From positions 1 through 11,332 of the forward strand of contig NBML01000088.1 in NCBI GenBank assembly GCA_002085465.1: 11,332 bases of DNA, written 5' to 3'. The translations under genes were made by a program, and so were the position numbers. The stretch comes from Desulfobacteraceae bacterium 4572_89. GTDB taxonomy: Bacteria; Desulfobacterota; Desulfobacteria; Desulfobacterales; Desulfobacteraceae. Positions 1-7,335 of the stretch are shown here, piece by piece (within the stretch, counting starts at the first letter, position 1; every line of letters starts with the position of its first letter). The notes beneath the pieces were generated by a model. That model had not been told where the DNA came from and did no database searches. It saw nothing but the letters and a program-made list of their open reading frames with translations.

Positions 1-102
1 CAGGCTCAACTCTTCAGGGAGCTCAGGGAAAAAACCCGGGAGTTTGATCTGGATATCAGCATTCAGCACAAAAACATCTTCAAGACCATCAATAAAATTT
101 AG
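1..102 (+). CDS. ACT-domain protein (UPF0237/GcvR-like), C-terminal end only
   Basis: Only the last 33 codons and the TAG stop are present; the 5' part lies outside the window. The visible end reads QAQLFRELREKTREFDLDIS and then a tail IQHKNIFKTINKI. This matches the C-terminal helix and strand of small (about 90-residue) UPF0237 ACT-domain proteins, whose last residues are typically of the form 'I.HEDIF..MHRI'. ACT domains of this type bind small ligands, often amino acids. The gene ends 9 bases before the PFL-family gene, and this ACT/PFL pair is conserved in many bacteria and archaea, so the two are probably cotranscribed and functionally linked. No specific ligand or reaction is known to me for this pair. 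Confidence 0.75.
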   Translation, partial: QAQLFRELREKTREFDLDISIQHKNIFKTINKI

Positions 103-111
103 GATTCAAAT

Positions 112-1485
112 ATGTTTGACGAGCAAGAGATCCTCTCGACCATCGAGATGGTAAAAAATGAACACCTGGATGTCCGCGCGGTAACCCTGGGAATCAGTCT
201 TTTTGACTGCATAAGCCACGACCTTGGGACATTTCAAAAAAACATCCGCAATAAGATCATGACCTGCGCCGCAGACCTTGTCAAAACATGCGACCAGGTA
301 GGGGAAAAATACGGCATAAACGTTGTAAACAAACGAATCTCCATCTCCCCCATTGCCCTTGTGGGAGCCCCTTTTCAAGCAGCCGGAATGGTGGAGATCG
401 CCAAGACCCTGAACCAGACGGCAAAGGATGTGGGCATCGACTTCATAGGCGGATTTACCGCCCTGGTGGAGAAGGGGTCTGCCACGGGAGATCTGGCCCT
501 CATGGAGGCCCTTCCCGAAGCTCTGGCTCGGACCCAGAGGGTCTGCGCCTCGGTGAACGTGGCCACCACCCGTTCCGGCATCAACATGGATGCAGTTCTG
601 GGAATGGCCAGGGCCATCAAAAAGACCGCCCACCTCACCCGGGAGGATGACGGGCTGGGGTGCGCCAAACTCTGCGTATTCTCCAACATCCCCCAGGATA
701 TGCCCTTCATGGCCGGAGCCTACCTGGGAGTCGGGGTGGCTGATGCGGTGATCAATGTGGGGGTCAGCGGCCCGGGAGTGGTGAAAAAAGCCATTGACCG
801 CGCCCTGGAAAACAGTCCGAAACTGCCCCTGGGAAAGATAGCGGAAATCATCAAAACAACCGCCTGCAAAGTCACCCGGGTGGGGGAACTCATCGGCCGG
901 GAAGTTGCAGAGAACCTGGGAATCAGGTTCGGCTGCGTGGACCTCTCCCTGGCCCCCACCCCCACGGTGGGAGACAGCATAGGGGAGATCTTCCAGGCCC
1001 TGGGTCTCACCAGCATCGGTGTTCCCGGATCAACAGCAGCCCTTGCCATGCTCAACGACGCCGTCAAAAAAGGGGGAGCCTTTGCCTCCTCCCATGTGGG
1101 GGGACTTTCCGGAGCCTTTATTCCCGTGAGCGAAGATCTGAATATTGCAGAAGCGGCCCATAAAAAATATCTCTCCATTGAAAAGCTGGAGGCCATGACC
1201 TGCGTGTGCTCCGTGGGGCTGGACATGGTTCCTGTGCCGGGTAACATTACTGAGGAGACCCTGGCAGGCATCATAGCCGACGAGATGGCCATAGGCATGA
1301 TCAACAACAAAACAACCGCCTGCCGGCTGATTCCCGTTCCCGGGAAAAAGGCCGGAGACAAGGTCTATTTCGGGGGACTCCTGGGGGAAGCCCGGATAAT
1401 GGATGTACCCCATGCTGCCAACAGGGACAAATTCGTAACCTTTGGAGGCCGCATCCCGGCCCCCATCCACAGCATGAAAAACTGA
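112..1485 (+). CDS. PFL family protein (UPF0210 / DUF711)
   Basis: 457-residue protein, the usual full length for UPF0210. ATG start at 112, 9 bases after the stop of the ACT-domain gene, with only a weak purine-rich ribosome site (AGGATT). The family has the ten-stranded barrel fold of pyruvate formate-lyase but no demonstrated activity, and I see no C-terminal glycyl-radical motif, so formate-lyase chemistry is not implied. Recognisable family features are the N-terminal 'EILSTIEMV..EHLDVRAVTLGI' block, the glycine-rich central 'GVSGPGVVKKAI' (about residues 221-232), 'GCVDLSLAPTPTVGDSIGEI' (about 275-294) and the C-terminal 'GGLLGEARIMDV'. There is no signal peptide or membrane segment; it should be cytosolic. 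Codon use is uniform and GC-rich at third positions, and no lesion is visible. The family call is secure; the function is unknown. Confidence 0.93.
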   Translation: MFDEQEILSTIEMVKNEHLDVRAVTLGISLFDCISHDLGTFQKNIRNKIMTCAADLVKTCDQVGEKYGINVVNKRISISPIALVGAPFQAAGMVEIAKTLNQTAKDVGIDFIGGFTALVEKGSATGDLALMEALPEALARTQRVCASVNVATTRSGINMDAVLGMARAIKKTAHLTREDDGLGCAKLCVFSNIPQDMPFMAGAYLGVGVADAVINVGVSGPGVVKKAIDRALENSPKLPLGKIAEIIKTTACKVTRVGELIGREVAENLGIRFGCVDLSLAPTPTVGDSIGEIFQALGLTSIGVPGSTAALAMLNDAVKKGGAFASSHVGGLSGAFIPVSEDLNIAEAAHKKYLSIEKLEAMTCVCSVGLDMVPVPGNITEETLAGIIADEMAIGMINNKTTACRLIPVPGKKAGDKVYFGGLLGEARIMDVPHAANRDKFVTFGGRIPAPIHSMKN

Positions 1486-1519
1486 CTCCGGTTTTATATG
1501 AAACACCGAGGAAATCGAT

Positions 1520-2508
1520 TTGACCACCCCTAAAAAATTTTACCGGGGATTTTTACAGCTCCTTTGCCGGTCCACTGATGCCTGCCTTTGTCTCCAAGCT
1601 CTCCCTCTCCATGGCCCAGGTGGGCATGCTAACGGGAATCATCCGCCTCCTCTCCTTTGTTGTCCAGCCCCTGGTGGGGTATCTGGCAGACAGATACCAG
1701 ACCAGACTCTTCATTCTCACGGGCCTCATGCTCAGCGTGGTGTTCATTCCCTTTTCCGGGGTTGCCACAGGGTTCTGGAGCCTGCTACTGGTGCTTGGAA
1801 TAGGCTCCATCGGATCATCCATGTTTCACCCCTCGGTGACCGGCATGGTTCCGGTATACAGCGGCAGCAAAAAAGGGGTGGCCATGTCGATTTTCAACAC
1901 CGGAGGGTGAAGGACTAAAAAATCTGGGATTCATAGGCTCTCTCAAGGATATTTTGGGAGATGTCTGGAAACCTATTCTGATGATCTGGGCTGTGATGGT
2001 GCTCCGGGCAGTCTGCGGCCAGGCATTCATGACCTTCATGCCGGTCCACCTGGCAAACAACGGCTACTCCCTGATCTCGGTGGGATTTATTGTGGCACTC
2101 TTCATCCTGGCCGGTACCATCAGCGGACTCTGGGCAGGATACGCCTCGGACAGAGTGGGTTACAAACCCATCTTCATCATCTCCCACACCCTCATGGCCC
2201 CGGCTCTCCTACTCTACCTCTATCTTCCCGGCAACTGGGCTTACCTGGGCGCATCCATGGGCGGTTTTTGCGCCCTGGCATCCATGCCCCTGGGGGTTCT
2301 CATGGCCCAGGCCCTGGCACCCAGGGGCAGGGCCATGGTATCCAGCCTGATGATGGGACTTGCCTATGGTCTGGGGGGACTCTTCTCTCCCCTGGTAGGG
2401 AAGCTGGCAGACATCTTCTCCATCGAAACCACCCTCACCTGGGTGGCCCTTACACCGGTGCTCTCGCTGCTTTTTATCCTTCGATTCCCTGACATCAAGG
2501 CGGATTAA
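1520..2508 (+). pseudogene. MFS transporter, fosmidomycin-resistance (FSR) type, with two internal deletions
   Basis: Three coding pieces in different frames make up one transporter. Piece 1 begins at a TTG at 1520 behind a good ribosome site (GAGGAA) and reads LTTPKKFYRGFLQL. Piece 2 continues in another frame from about 1554 (YSSFAGPLMPAFVSKLSLS...) to a TGA at 1908-1910; it carries the MFS loop motif GYLADRYQTR and the FSR-type 'GSSMFHPSVTGMV' and 'SIFNTGG'. Piece 3 resumes in a third frame from about 1900 (PEGEGLKNLGFIGSLKDIL...) and contains the C-terminal half: 'VLRAVCGQAFMTFMPVHLA', a second 'GYASDRVGYKP' loop motif, and the final helices ending in FPDIKAD. About 334 residues remain against roughly 400 for the family. 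The missing parts are a few residues before piece 2 and the helices between 'NTGG' and the central linker. A functional product is unlikely as written. FSR-type carriers export drugs or small metabolites from the inner membrane; no substrate can be given here. Confidence 0.85.
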
Positions 2509-2535
2509 CAACTCCTCACAGGTTCACCATGGCTA

Positions 2536-2676
2536 ATATGAAACTGCATCAGCCGGAGTGGCAGGATGTGCCGTTTTTCTGAACGTTAGAACCAAAGGAG
2601 TTCAGAAAAACGGCATATCCTGACACGGTTTATACCAGATTCTTATTTTTTGTAATGCAACGCATCATGGCCGTTA
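2536..2676 (+). repeat. Dispersed intergenic repeat, copy 1 (long form with hairpin insert)
   Basis: The left part (ATATGAAACTGCATCAG, then GAGTG and GGATGTGCC) and the right part (TTTTTTGTAATGCAACGCAT, then CATGGCCGTTAT) both match the reverse complement of 10602-10680 in the same order, although the two loci are 8 kb apart in unrelated contexts. About 60 bp between the two parts (the 2562-2622 hairpin and TTTATACCAGATTC) are absent from the 10.6-kb copy. The right part, including TATACCA, also matches 5434-5487. GATGC-AAC-GCATC-like symmetry inside the right part is typical of small structured repeats. The 3' edge overlaps the map stop codon at 2674-2676. No coding content is seen. Confidence 0.75.
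2562..2622. terminator. Long hairpin between convergent genes, candidate bidirectional terminator
   Basis: Arms 2562-2584 and 2600-2622 pair over 23 bp with a single G-T (2568/2616); the loop is 15 bases. It lies between the end of the MFS gene (+) and the end of map (-), where a two-way terminator would be expected. The run of five T's is inside the stem rather than directly after it, and the nearest T-rich stretch (2641-2651) is about 20 bases downstream, so it is not a textbook rho-independent terminator. It could equally be the structured insert of the surrounding repeat copy. Confidence 0.45.
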
Positions 2677-3564
2677 TTTTGGAAAGCAGAAGGGTGTAAG
2701 GCTTTCCCAGCCCGTTTCCGTCACCAGGAGGGTCTCCTCGAACTGGGCGGAGAGGGAGCCGTCGTTGGTTACGGCTGTCCATCTATCCTCCAGGATATGG
2801 AGATCCCTGCCCCCCAGGTTGATCATGGGCTCGATGGTGAATACCATGCCCGGCACAAGTTCAACACCCTTTCCTTTTTTGCCGAAATGGAGGACCTGGG
2901 GCGATTCATGGAAATTGATCCCCACCCCGTGGCCAACAAATTCCCGGACCACTGAACAGCCCTGGGCTTCGGCATGGTTCTGGATGACCCAGCCGATATC
3001 ACCCAAATGGGCACCGGGCCGCACCTCATTTATGCCTCTGCGGAGGCACTCCTCCGCCACATGCACTATCTTTTTACCCTCGGGGGTGGGTCTTCCCACA
3101 AAAAATGTCCTGCTGGCATCGGCATAATATCCATCCAGAATTGTGGTGATGTCAACATTAACAATGTCGCCCTCATTAAGTACCCGACTGCCCGGAATGC
3201 CGTGGCAGATCACCTCATTTACCGACACACATACGCTTTTGGGAAAACCACGGTAGTTGAGAGGAGCAGGGACAGCACCCGCGCCCACTGTCTCATCATG
3301 GACCAGACGGTTGATCTTTTCGGTTATGATCCCGGGTTTAATCATGGCATCAACTTTGGCCATGATCTCCAGAAGCAGTCTGCCCGAGCGGCGGATACCC
3401 TCCACCTGGGCATCATCCTTGATTATGATGTCAAATTTTTTACGGTAGGTATCTTTAAGGGAGACCTCCTTGGAACCTTTATTCATGCAGCAATTTTTGT
3501 ATTTTAATCCGCTGCCGCAGGGACAGAGCTGATTTCTGCCGATTTTCTCTCTTTTATGTCTCAT
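2674..3564 (-). CDS. map: Methionine aminopeptidase, type I, with N-terminal SEC-C zinc motif
   Basis: 296 residues. It removes the initiator methionine from nascent proteins in the cytosol. Residues 14-26 ([13 protein letters not shown]) are a SEC-C zinc-binding motif like that at the SecA C-terminus, which may help docking to the ribosome or other partners. The catalytic domain follows from about residue 45. The five metal ligands of the pita-bread fold are visible: D138 (NVDIT), D149 (ADASRT), H212 (GHGVG), E245 (IEP) and E276 (FEET). The substrate-contacting histidines H121 (CHGIP) and H219 (FHES) are also present. The ATG sits 3 bases after the miaB stop, so it is the last gene of the DUF4911-miaB-map operon and probably translationally coupled. 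No lesion is visible. The SEC-C extension is known for type I enzymes of several bacterial groups, so it is notable but not unique. Confidence 0.96.
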   Translation of the reverse strand: MRHKREKIGRNQLCPCGSGLKYKNCCMNKGSKEVSLKDTYRKKFDIIIKDDAQVEGIRRSGRLLLEIMAKVDAMIKPGIITEKINRLVHDETVGAGAVPAPLNYRGFPKSVCVSVNEVICHGIPGSRVLNEGDIVNVDITTILDGYYADASRTFFVGRPTPEGKKIVHVAEECLRRGINEVRPGAHLGDIGWVIQNHAEAQGCSVVREFVGHGVGINFHESPQVLHFGKKGKGVELVPGMVFTIEPMINLGGRDLHILEDRWTAVTNDGSLSAQFEETLLVTETGWESLTPFCFPK

Positions 3565-3567
3565 CTC

Positions 3568-4923
3568 TCATGCCTTTTTTAAAATGCCGCCCCACAATGA
3601 ATGGGAGTAGGCCTTTTCAATGCAAACCTCGACAAGATCGCCGGGGAGAACGTCTTTACCAAAAAAATGAACAATCTTGGAAGATTCCGTCCTGCCGGTC
3701 ATCTGGGGAAGCCCCTCCTCTTCTTCAGTCAGACAGTGTCGCCTTTTCTGACTCTCACCTTCCACCAGCACACCCACCCTCTTTCCCACCAGGGCCTGAT
3801 TCTTCTTTTCAGTATGAGTCTCCTGGAGATCCAGAAGGATATTCAGTCTTTTCATCTTCAAATCCTCATCAACAGCCCCTGAAAATTTGGCCGCAGGGGC
3901 ATTGGGACGGTCTGAATAGGCAAAGGCGAAAATGCCGTCGAAATCCACCTCCCTGATCAAATCCAGGGTCGCCTCAAAATCCCCATGGCTCTCAGTGGGA
4001 AACCCGACTATCATGTCCGATGAAAGGGCTATGCCTGGGCACTTCTCCCTTAACTTTGCAATGCGGTCAAGATAGATGCTCCGGGTATACCCCCGGTTCA
4101 TCTTCTTCAAAATCCGGTCCGACCCGGACTGCACCGGCAGATGAAGATGATTGCACACCTTGGGGAGATCCCCCATGGCCTCAATGAGCTCTAAAGAGAG
4201 ATCCTTGGGATGGGAGGTGGCAAACCTGATACGCCGGATATCCGGGATCCGGCTCACCTTTTCCAGGAGCTTGGGAAAAGACGCCGTCCCCTCTTTGGTC
4301 CCATAGGAGTTCACATTCTGACCCAGAAGGGTCACCTCACGCACCCCGGATTCAGCCAGCAGCGTCACTTCACGAACAATGCTTTCAGGATCACGACTCC
4401 TCTCTCTGCCCCTGACATAGGGCACCACGCAATAGGTGCAGTAGTTGTCACATCCCTGCATGATGGTCACAAATCTTGAGACTTTGGACCGGGCGGTATC
4501 AAAGGGCCGGGTCTCAAAAATAGTGTCACTCTCTTCTATGTCGGTGATCTTTTTCCTGCCGGAAAGGGAATCCTTTATATGGCCTGCAAGCCTGGCAAAG
4601 GCATGGGTTCCCAGAACAATATCCAGGCAGGAAAGGCGGTCAAATGCTTTTGCCCCTTCCTGCTGGGCAACACACCCGGCCATCACCGCAATAAGATGAG
4701 GTTTTTTCTTCTTTTTGGCAGTCAATCTTCCAAGAAAGCTGTAAGCTTTTTCCTGGGCCTTTTCACGTATTGCGCAGGTGTTGCAGATTACGATATCCGC
4801 CAGATCAAGAATATCCGTACGCTCATAGCCGATCTCTTCCAGAATAATGAAAAGCTTTTCTGAATCGTAAATATTCATCTGGCAGCCGATGGTATGGATG
4901 TAGGCGTACCCCTTATGCGTCAT
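3568..4923 (-). CDS. miaB: tRNA-2-methylthio-N6-dimethylallyladenosine synthase (radical-SAM methylthiotransferase)
   Basis: About 451 residues from the ATG at 4923; a TTG at 4930-4932 would add MRF, but the ATG is preferred, with AAGGAC about 10 bases upstream. It adds the methylthio group to i6A37 of tRNAs reading U-starting codons. Domains in order: the N-terminal UPF0004 domain with Cys14 (TIGCQMN), Cys50 (CNTCAIR) and Cys84 (GCVAQ) binding the auxiliary 4Fe-4S cluster; the radical-SAM core with Cys158, Cys162 and Cys165 (CDNYCTYC); 'LHLPVQSGSDRILKKMNRGY' in the barrel; and a C-terminal TRAM RNA-binding domain (about residues 375-451, 'LPQMTGRTESSKIVHF'). The GCQMN signature favours MiaB over RimO and MtaB. 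The start overlaps the end of the DUF4911 gene by 11 bases, and the stop is 3 bases before map, so the three genes form a tight operon. All six cluster cysteines are intact. Confidence 0.96.
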   Translation of the reverse strand: MTHKGYAYIHTIGCQMNIYDSEKLFIILEEIGYERTDILDLADIVICNTCAIREKAQEKAYSFLGRLTAKKKKKPHLIAVMAGCVAQQEGAKAFDRLSCLDIVLGTHAFARLAGHIKDSLSGRKKITDIEESDTIFETRPFDTARSKVSRFVTIMQGCDNYCTYCVVPYVRGRERSRDPESIVREVTLLAESGVREVTLLGQNVNSYGTKEGTASFPKLLEKVSRIPDIRRIRFATSHPKDLSLELIEAMGDLPKVCNHLHLPVQSGSDRILKKMNRGYTRSIYLDRIAKLREKCPGIALSSDMIVGFPTESHGDFEATLDLIREVDFDGIFAFAYSDRPNAPAAKFSGAVDEDLKMKRLNILLDLQETHTEKKNQALVGKRVGVLVEGESQKRRHCLTEEEEGLPQMTGRTESSKIVHFFGKDVLPGDLVEVCIEKAYSHSLWGGILKKA

Positions 4924-5122
4924 GAATCTCAATGTCCTTTTTCAAATCATCCATCACCCGGCCTGCCTCAACAAGGCAGTCAGGCGAAACAGACAGCCGT
5001 ATGCGGCCGTCTCCGGAGTTCAGGGTGGATACCAGCGCCAGCCCCTCATGGGCTTCGAAAATAAATTTAATAAAACCGATCCGGGTCTTGTCCACCCGGT
5101 AAAATTTATGCACCGACTTCAT
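4913..5122 (-). CDS. DUF4911 domain-containing protein
   Basis: 69-residue protein (MKSVHKFYRVDKTRIGFIKF...IHDA) and first gene of the minus-strand operon. It resembles the small DUF4911 proteins that deltaproteobacteria often encode just upstream of miaB; the pattern 'Y.V....I.FIKFI.EA.EG.A...T' is characteristic. No catalytic motif, metal ligand set, signal peptide or membrane segment is visible, and the function is unknown. The ATG at 5120-5122 is preceded by a G-rich run (GGGGGGG) that can serve as the ribosome site. Its 3' end overlaps the miaB start by 11 bases, suggesting translational coupling and a possible, unproven, role connected to tRNA or translation. Confidence 0.85.
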   Translation of the reverse strand: MKSVHKFYRVDKTRIGFIKFIFEAHEGLALVSTLNSGDGRIRLSVSPDCLVEAGRVMDDLKKDIEIHDA

Positions 5123-5155
5123 CGCCCCCCCAACTCAAAATTAATCAAAACTATA

Positions 5156-5185
5156 TTTATATCACCTTTCAATATCTCCCTTCAA
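5156..5185 (-). promoter_or_regulatory. Possible sigma70-type promoter of the DUF4911-miaB-map operon
   Basis: On the minus strand TTGAAG (5185-5180) and TATAAA (5161-5156) are separated by 18 bp, about 35 bp ahead of the DUF4911 start codon. The region is AT-rich, so chance matches are likely. Position and orientation fit; no experimental support. Confidence 0.3.
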
Positions 5186-5224
5186 TAGAATAATTTATCT
5201 CTTTGACTTTGATATGAAAATGAT

Positions 5225-5308
5225 GAATTATGAAGGGAGAATTATGAAGGGAGAATTATGAATTATGAATGATGAAGGATGAAGGGTGAAGGGTGAATTA
5301 TGAATTTT
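5225..5308. repeat. Twelve phased heptanucleotide repeats (GAADDDW)
   Basis: Twelve consecutive 7-bp units, each beginning GAA, with no phase break: GAATTAT, GAAGGGA, GAATTAT, GAAGGGA, GAATTAT, GAATTAT, GAATGAT, GAAGGAT, GAAGGGT, GAAGGGT, GAATTAT, GAATTTT. Positions 4-6 alternate mainly between TTA and GGG. The array lies between the divergent miaB operon and recJ. It resembles the short tandemly repeated repetitive (STRR) heptamers known from cyanobacteria. No coding function is apparent. Confidence 0.85.
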
Positions 5309-5398
5309 CATCCTTTGTTGTGAGTCATCGACTCATGGCTGTTTTTATAGGGAACTCCGGACAACTATCTATAATCATGAGAGTTTCAAAATTCGTTG

Positions 5399-5429
5399 TG
5401 GCCGGAGAACAAGGACCATGCTCCGGCCA
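5399..5429. other. Hairpin upstream of recJ
   Basis: Inverted repeat TGGCCGGAG (5399-5407) and CTCCGGCCA (5421-5429), 9 bp with a 13-base loop, followed 5 bases later by repeat copy 3. The arrangement of hairpin then TATACCA-containing repeat parallels copy 1 at 2562-2676, although the stem sequences differ. It may belong to the same element rather than be a recJ regulator. Confidence 0.5.
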
Positions 5430-5433
5430 TGCC

Positions 5434-5487
5434 GGTTATACCAATTTTTATCTTTAAGTTGTGAGGCAGAGCATCATGGCCGGTTAT
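5434..5487 (+). repeat. Dispersed intergenic repeat, copy 3 (right part only)
   Basis: GGTTATACCAATTTTTATC at 5434, followed by TTGTGAGGCAGAGCATCATG and GCCGGTTAT, aligns with 2628-2676 (GGTTTATACCAGATTCTTAT, then GCATCATGGCCGTTAT) and with the shorter minus-strand copy at 10602-10648. The left part found in copies 1 and 2 is not seen here. The repeat contains two candidate recJ start codons (GTG 5461, ATG 5476), which is a reason to prefer the ATG at 5491 just outside it. Confidence 0.65.
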
Positions 5488-5490
5488 ATT

Positions 5491-7215
5491 ATGAATACAG
5501 AGTGGGTACACTTAAAAGCTGACGAAAAACAGGTCAAAGAGATTGCCGACACCTTGGGCCTTAACAGGATCACCGCCTGCCTCATGGTTAACAGGGGAAT
5601 CACCACCACTGATGAAGCCCGGAAGTTCCTCTCTCCAAGCCTGGACAGACTCCCGGACCCCTTTCTTTTCAAGGATATGGACCGGGCCGTCGTCAGAATC
5701 CACAGGGCCATTAAAGAAAAAGAAAAAATTCTTGTTTTCGGTGATTTTGACGCCGACGGAGTCACCTCCACCACCCTGGTCGTTGATTTCCTAACCCGCT
5801 CCAATGCTGAGGTTTCCTGGTACATTCCCCACAGGCAGAAAGAGGGTTACAGCCTGAAACCCGACCATATCAAAATGTCGGCTGCCCAGGGAATAGATCT
5901 CATCATTACCGTGGACTGCGGTTCAGACAGCTTCCAGGCCATTGAAGACGCTGCTCTGGAGGACATTGACATCATCGTGACCGATCACCATGAGGTTCCG
6001 GCGCCCCTGCCCCCGGCATTTGCTCTCATAAATCCCAAGAGAAAAGACTGCCCATCGGGGCTCTCCCACCTGGCCGGAGTAGGCGTGGCTTTCTACCTCA
6101 TTATCGCCCTTCGAAAGCACCTCCGGGATAATGAATTTTACGACAATACCGTGGAACCCAATCTCAAGGAGTATTGTGACCTGGTGGCCATGGGCACCAT
6201 CGCAGACATGGTTCCCCTTAAACATGAAAACCGCATCCTTACAGCTGCCGGCATAAAGGTACTTAGGGAAGGGAGACGCCCGGGCTTTAAAGCCATTGCC
6301 CAGATAAGCAGAATTTCAGAGGAGAATATGGACTCCGAGGACATCTCCTTCCGCATGGCACCCCGAATCAACGCCGCCGGCCGCATCTCCCATGCCCGGA
6401 TATGCGTGGATCTCCTTACCTCCAGGGACAGCTCCAGGGCAGAACAGACAGCAGCCATCCTGGACAAGCTCAACCGCCAAAGACAGGATACCGAACAGGG
6501 AATAATACAGGACATCGAAAAAATATTAGACTCCTTGCCTGAACTTATTGAGCGCTCCAGCCTGGTCCTGTGGCACGACAATTGGAATTCCGGAGTGCTG
6601 GGTATTGCCGCATCAAAGATGGCAAACAAATTTCGCAAACCAACCATCCTGATTTCAACGGATGGAGACCTGCCCACTGGATCATGCAGAAGCGTCAACA
6701 AAATCAACATCCATGAGGCTCTGAGCAGATGCTCGCACCTTCTGGAGAGGTTCGGAGGCCACGCCATGGCTGCAGGTATTGCAGTCAAAAGGGAAAATCT
6801 CTCCATTTTTGCTCAGAGCTTTGATGAAACAATCCAAGCTGCGGCCGGCCCGGAATCGTTCAACAAAGAGATCTCCATCGACCATCTTCTGGATTTCGGA
6901 AAAATAAATCAGGACTTTATCAAAGAGATGGACCGGCTGAAACCCTTTGGCATGGGTAACCCCGAACCTCTCTTCTCCTGCTCCAACGTCAAGGTGGTCT
7001 CCAGCACCATCATAGGCACCAGACACCTTAAGATGGTTCTCGAATCAGACCGGGGACAACCCCCCGGACGTATGGAGGCCCTGCAGTTCAATATCGATCC
7101 CAACCTCCCCATGCCAACCTTTTTTGCCGAATTAGCTTTCAGAGTCAGGACAAACCGTTACGGCTCCACCCCTCATCCCCAGATTATTATAGAAGCAACA
7201 CACTTTTTAACTTGA
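5491..7215 (+). CDS. recJ: Single-stranded-DNA-specific 5'-3' exonuclease RecJ
   Basis: 574 residues from the ATG at 5491; in-frame GTG 5461 and ATG 5476 would add 10 or 5 residues but lie inside a dispersed repeat. ATG 5476 has the better ribosome site (GAGG), so the start is not settled. RecJ degrades single-stranded DNA 5' to 3' in recombination, mismatch and base-excision repair. DHH-domain motifs: GDFDADGVTST (84-94, metal aspartates D85, D87 and D89), VDCGS (141-145), TDHHE (164-168) and the 'LVAMGTIADMVPL' block (231-243). The DHHA1 domain carries 'NSGVLGIAASK' (366-376), 'GSCRS' (397-401) and the DNA-binding glycine motif FGGHAMAAG (421-429). A C-terminal OB-like domain follows from about residue 455 ('LKPFGMGNPEPLF'). 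Length and domain order are typical. It stands alone, divergent from the miaB operon. Confidence 0.95.
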   Translation: MNTEWVHLKADEKQVKEIADTLGLNRITACLMVNRGITTTDEARKFLSPSLDRLPDPFLFKDMDRAVVRIHRAIKEKEKILVFGDFDADGVTSTTLVVDFLTRSNAEVSWYIPHRQKEGYSLKPDHIKMSAAQGIDLIITVDCGSDSFQAIEDAALEDIDIIVTDHHEVPAPLPPAFALINPKRKDCPSGLSHLAGVGVAFYLIIALRKHLRDNEFYDNTVEPNLKEYCDLVAMGTIADMVPLKHENRILTAAGIKVLREGRRPGFKAIAQISRISEENMDSEDISFRMAPRINAAGRISHARICVDLLTSRDSSRAEQTAAILDKLNRQRQDTEQGIIQDIEKILDSLPELIERSSLVLWHDNWNSGVLGIAASKMANKFRKPTILISTDGDLPTGSCRSVNKINIHEALSRCSHLLERFGGHAMAAGIAVKRENLSIFAQSFDETIQAAAGPESFNKEISIDHLLDFGKINQDFIKEMDRLKPFGMGNPEPLFSCSNVKVVSSTIIGTRHLKMVLESDRGQPPGRMEALQFNIDPNLPMPTFFAELAFRVRTNRYGSTPHPQIIIEATHFLT

Positions 7216-7335
7216 AACCCTCAGATGTTTCTGACTATAAATAGAGTTGTTATTCAGTAGTCCGGTCACGGGACAGGGCATGAGATGAATATCTGGGTTT
7301 AAAAAGGGGTTTAAAAAGAGACAAGGACTACCGAC

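Noticed and set aside
720..1361. Long minus-strand frames inside the PFL gene (also 375-710 and 1030-1527)
   Set aside because: GC-rich third positions in the real gene leave the opposite strand open; the translations are low-complexity and match no family.
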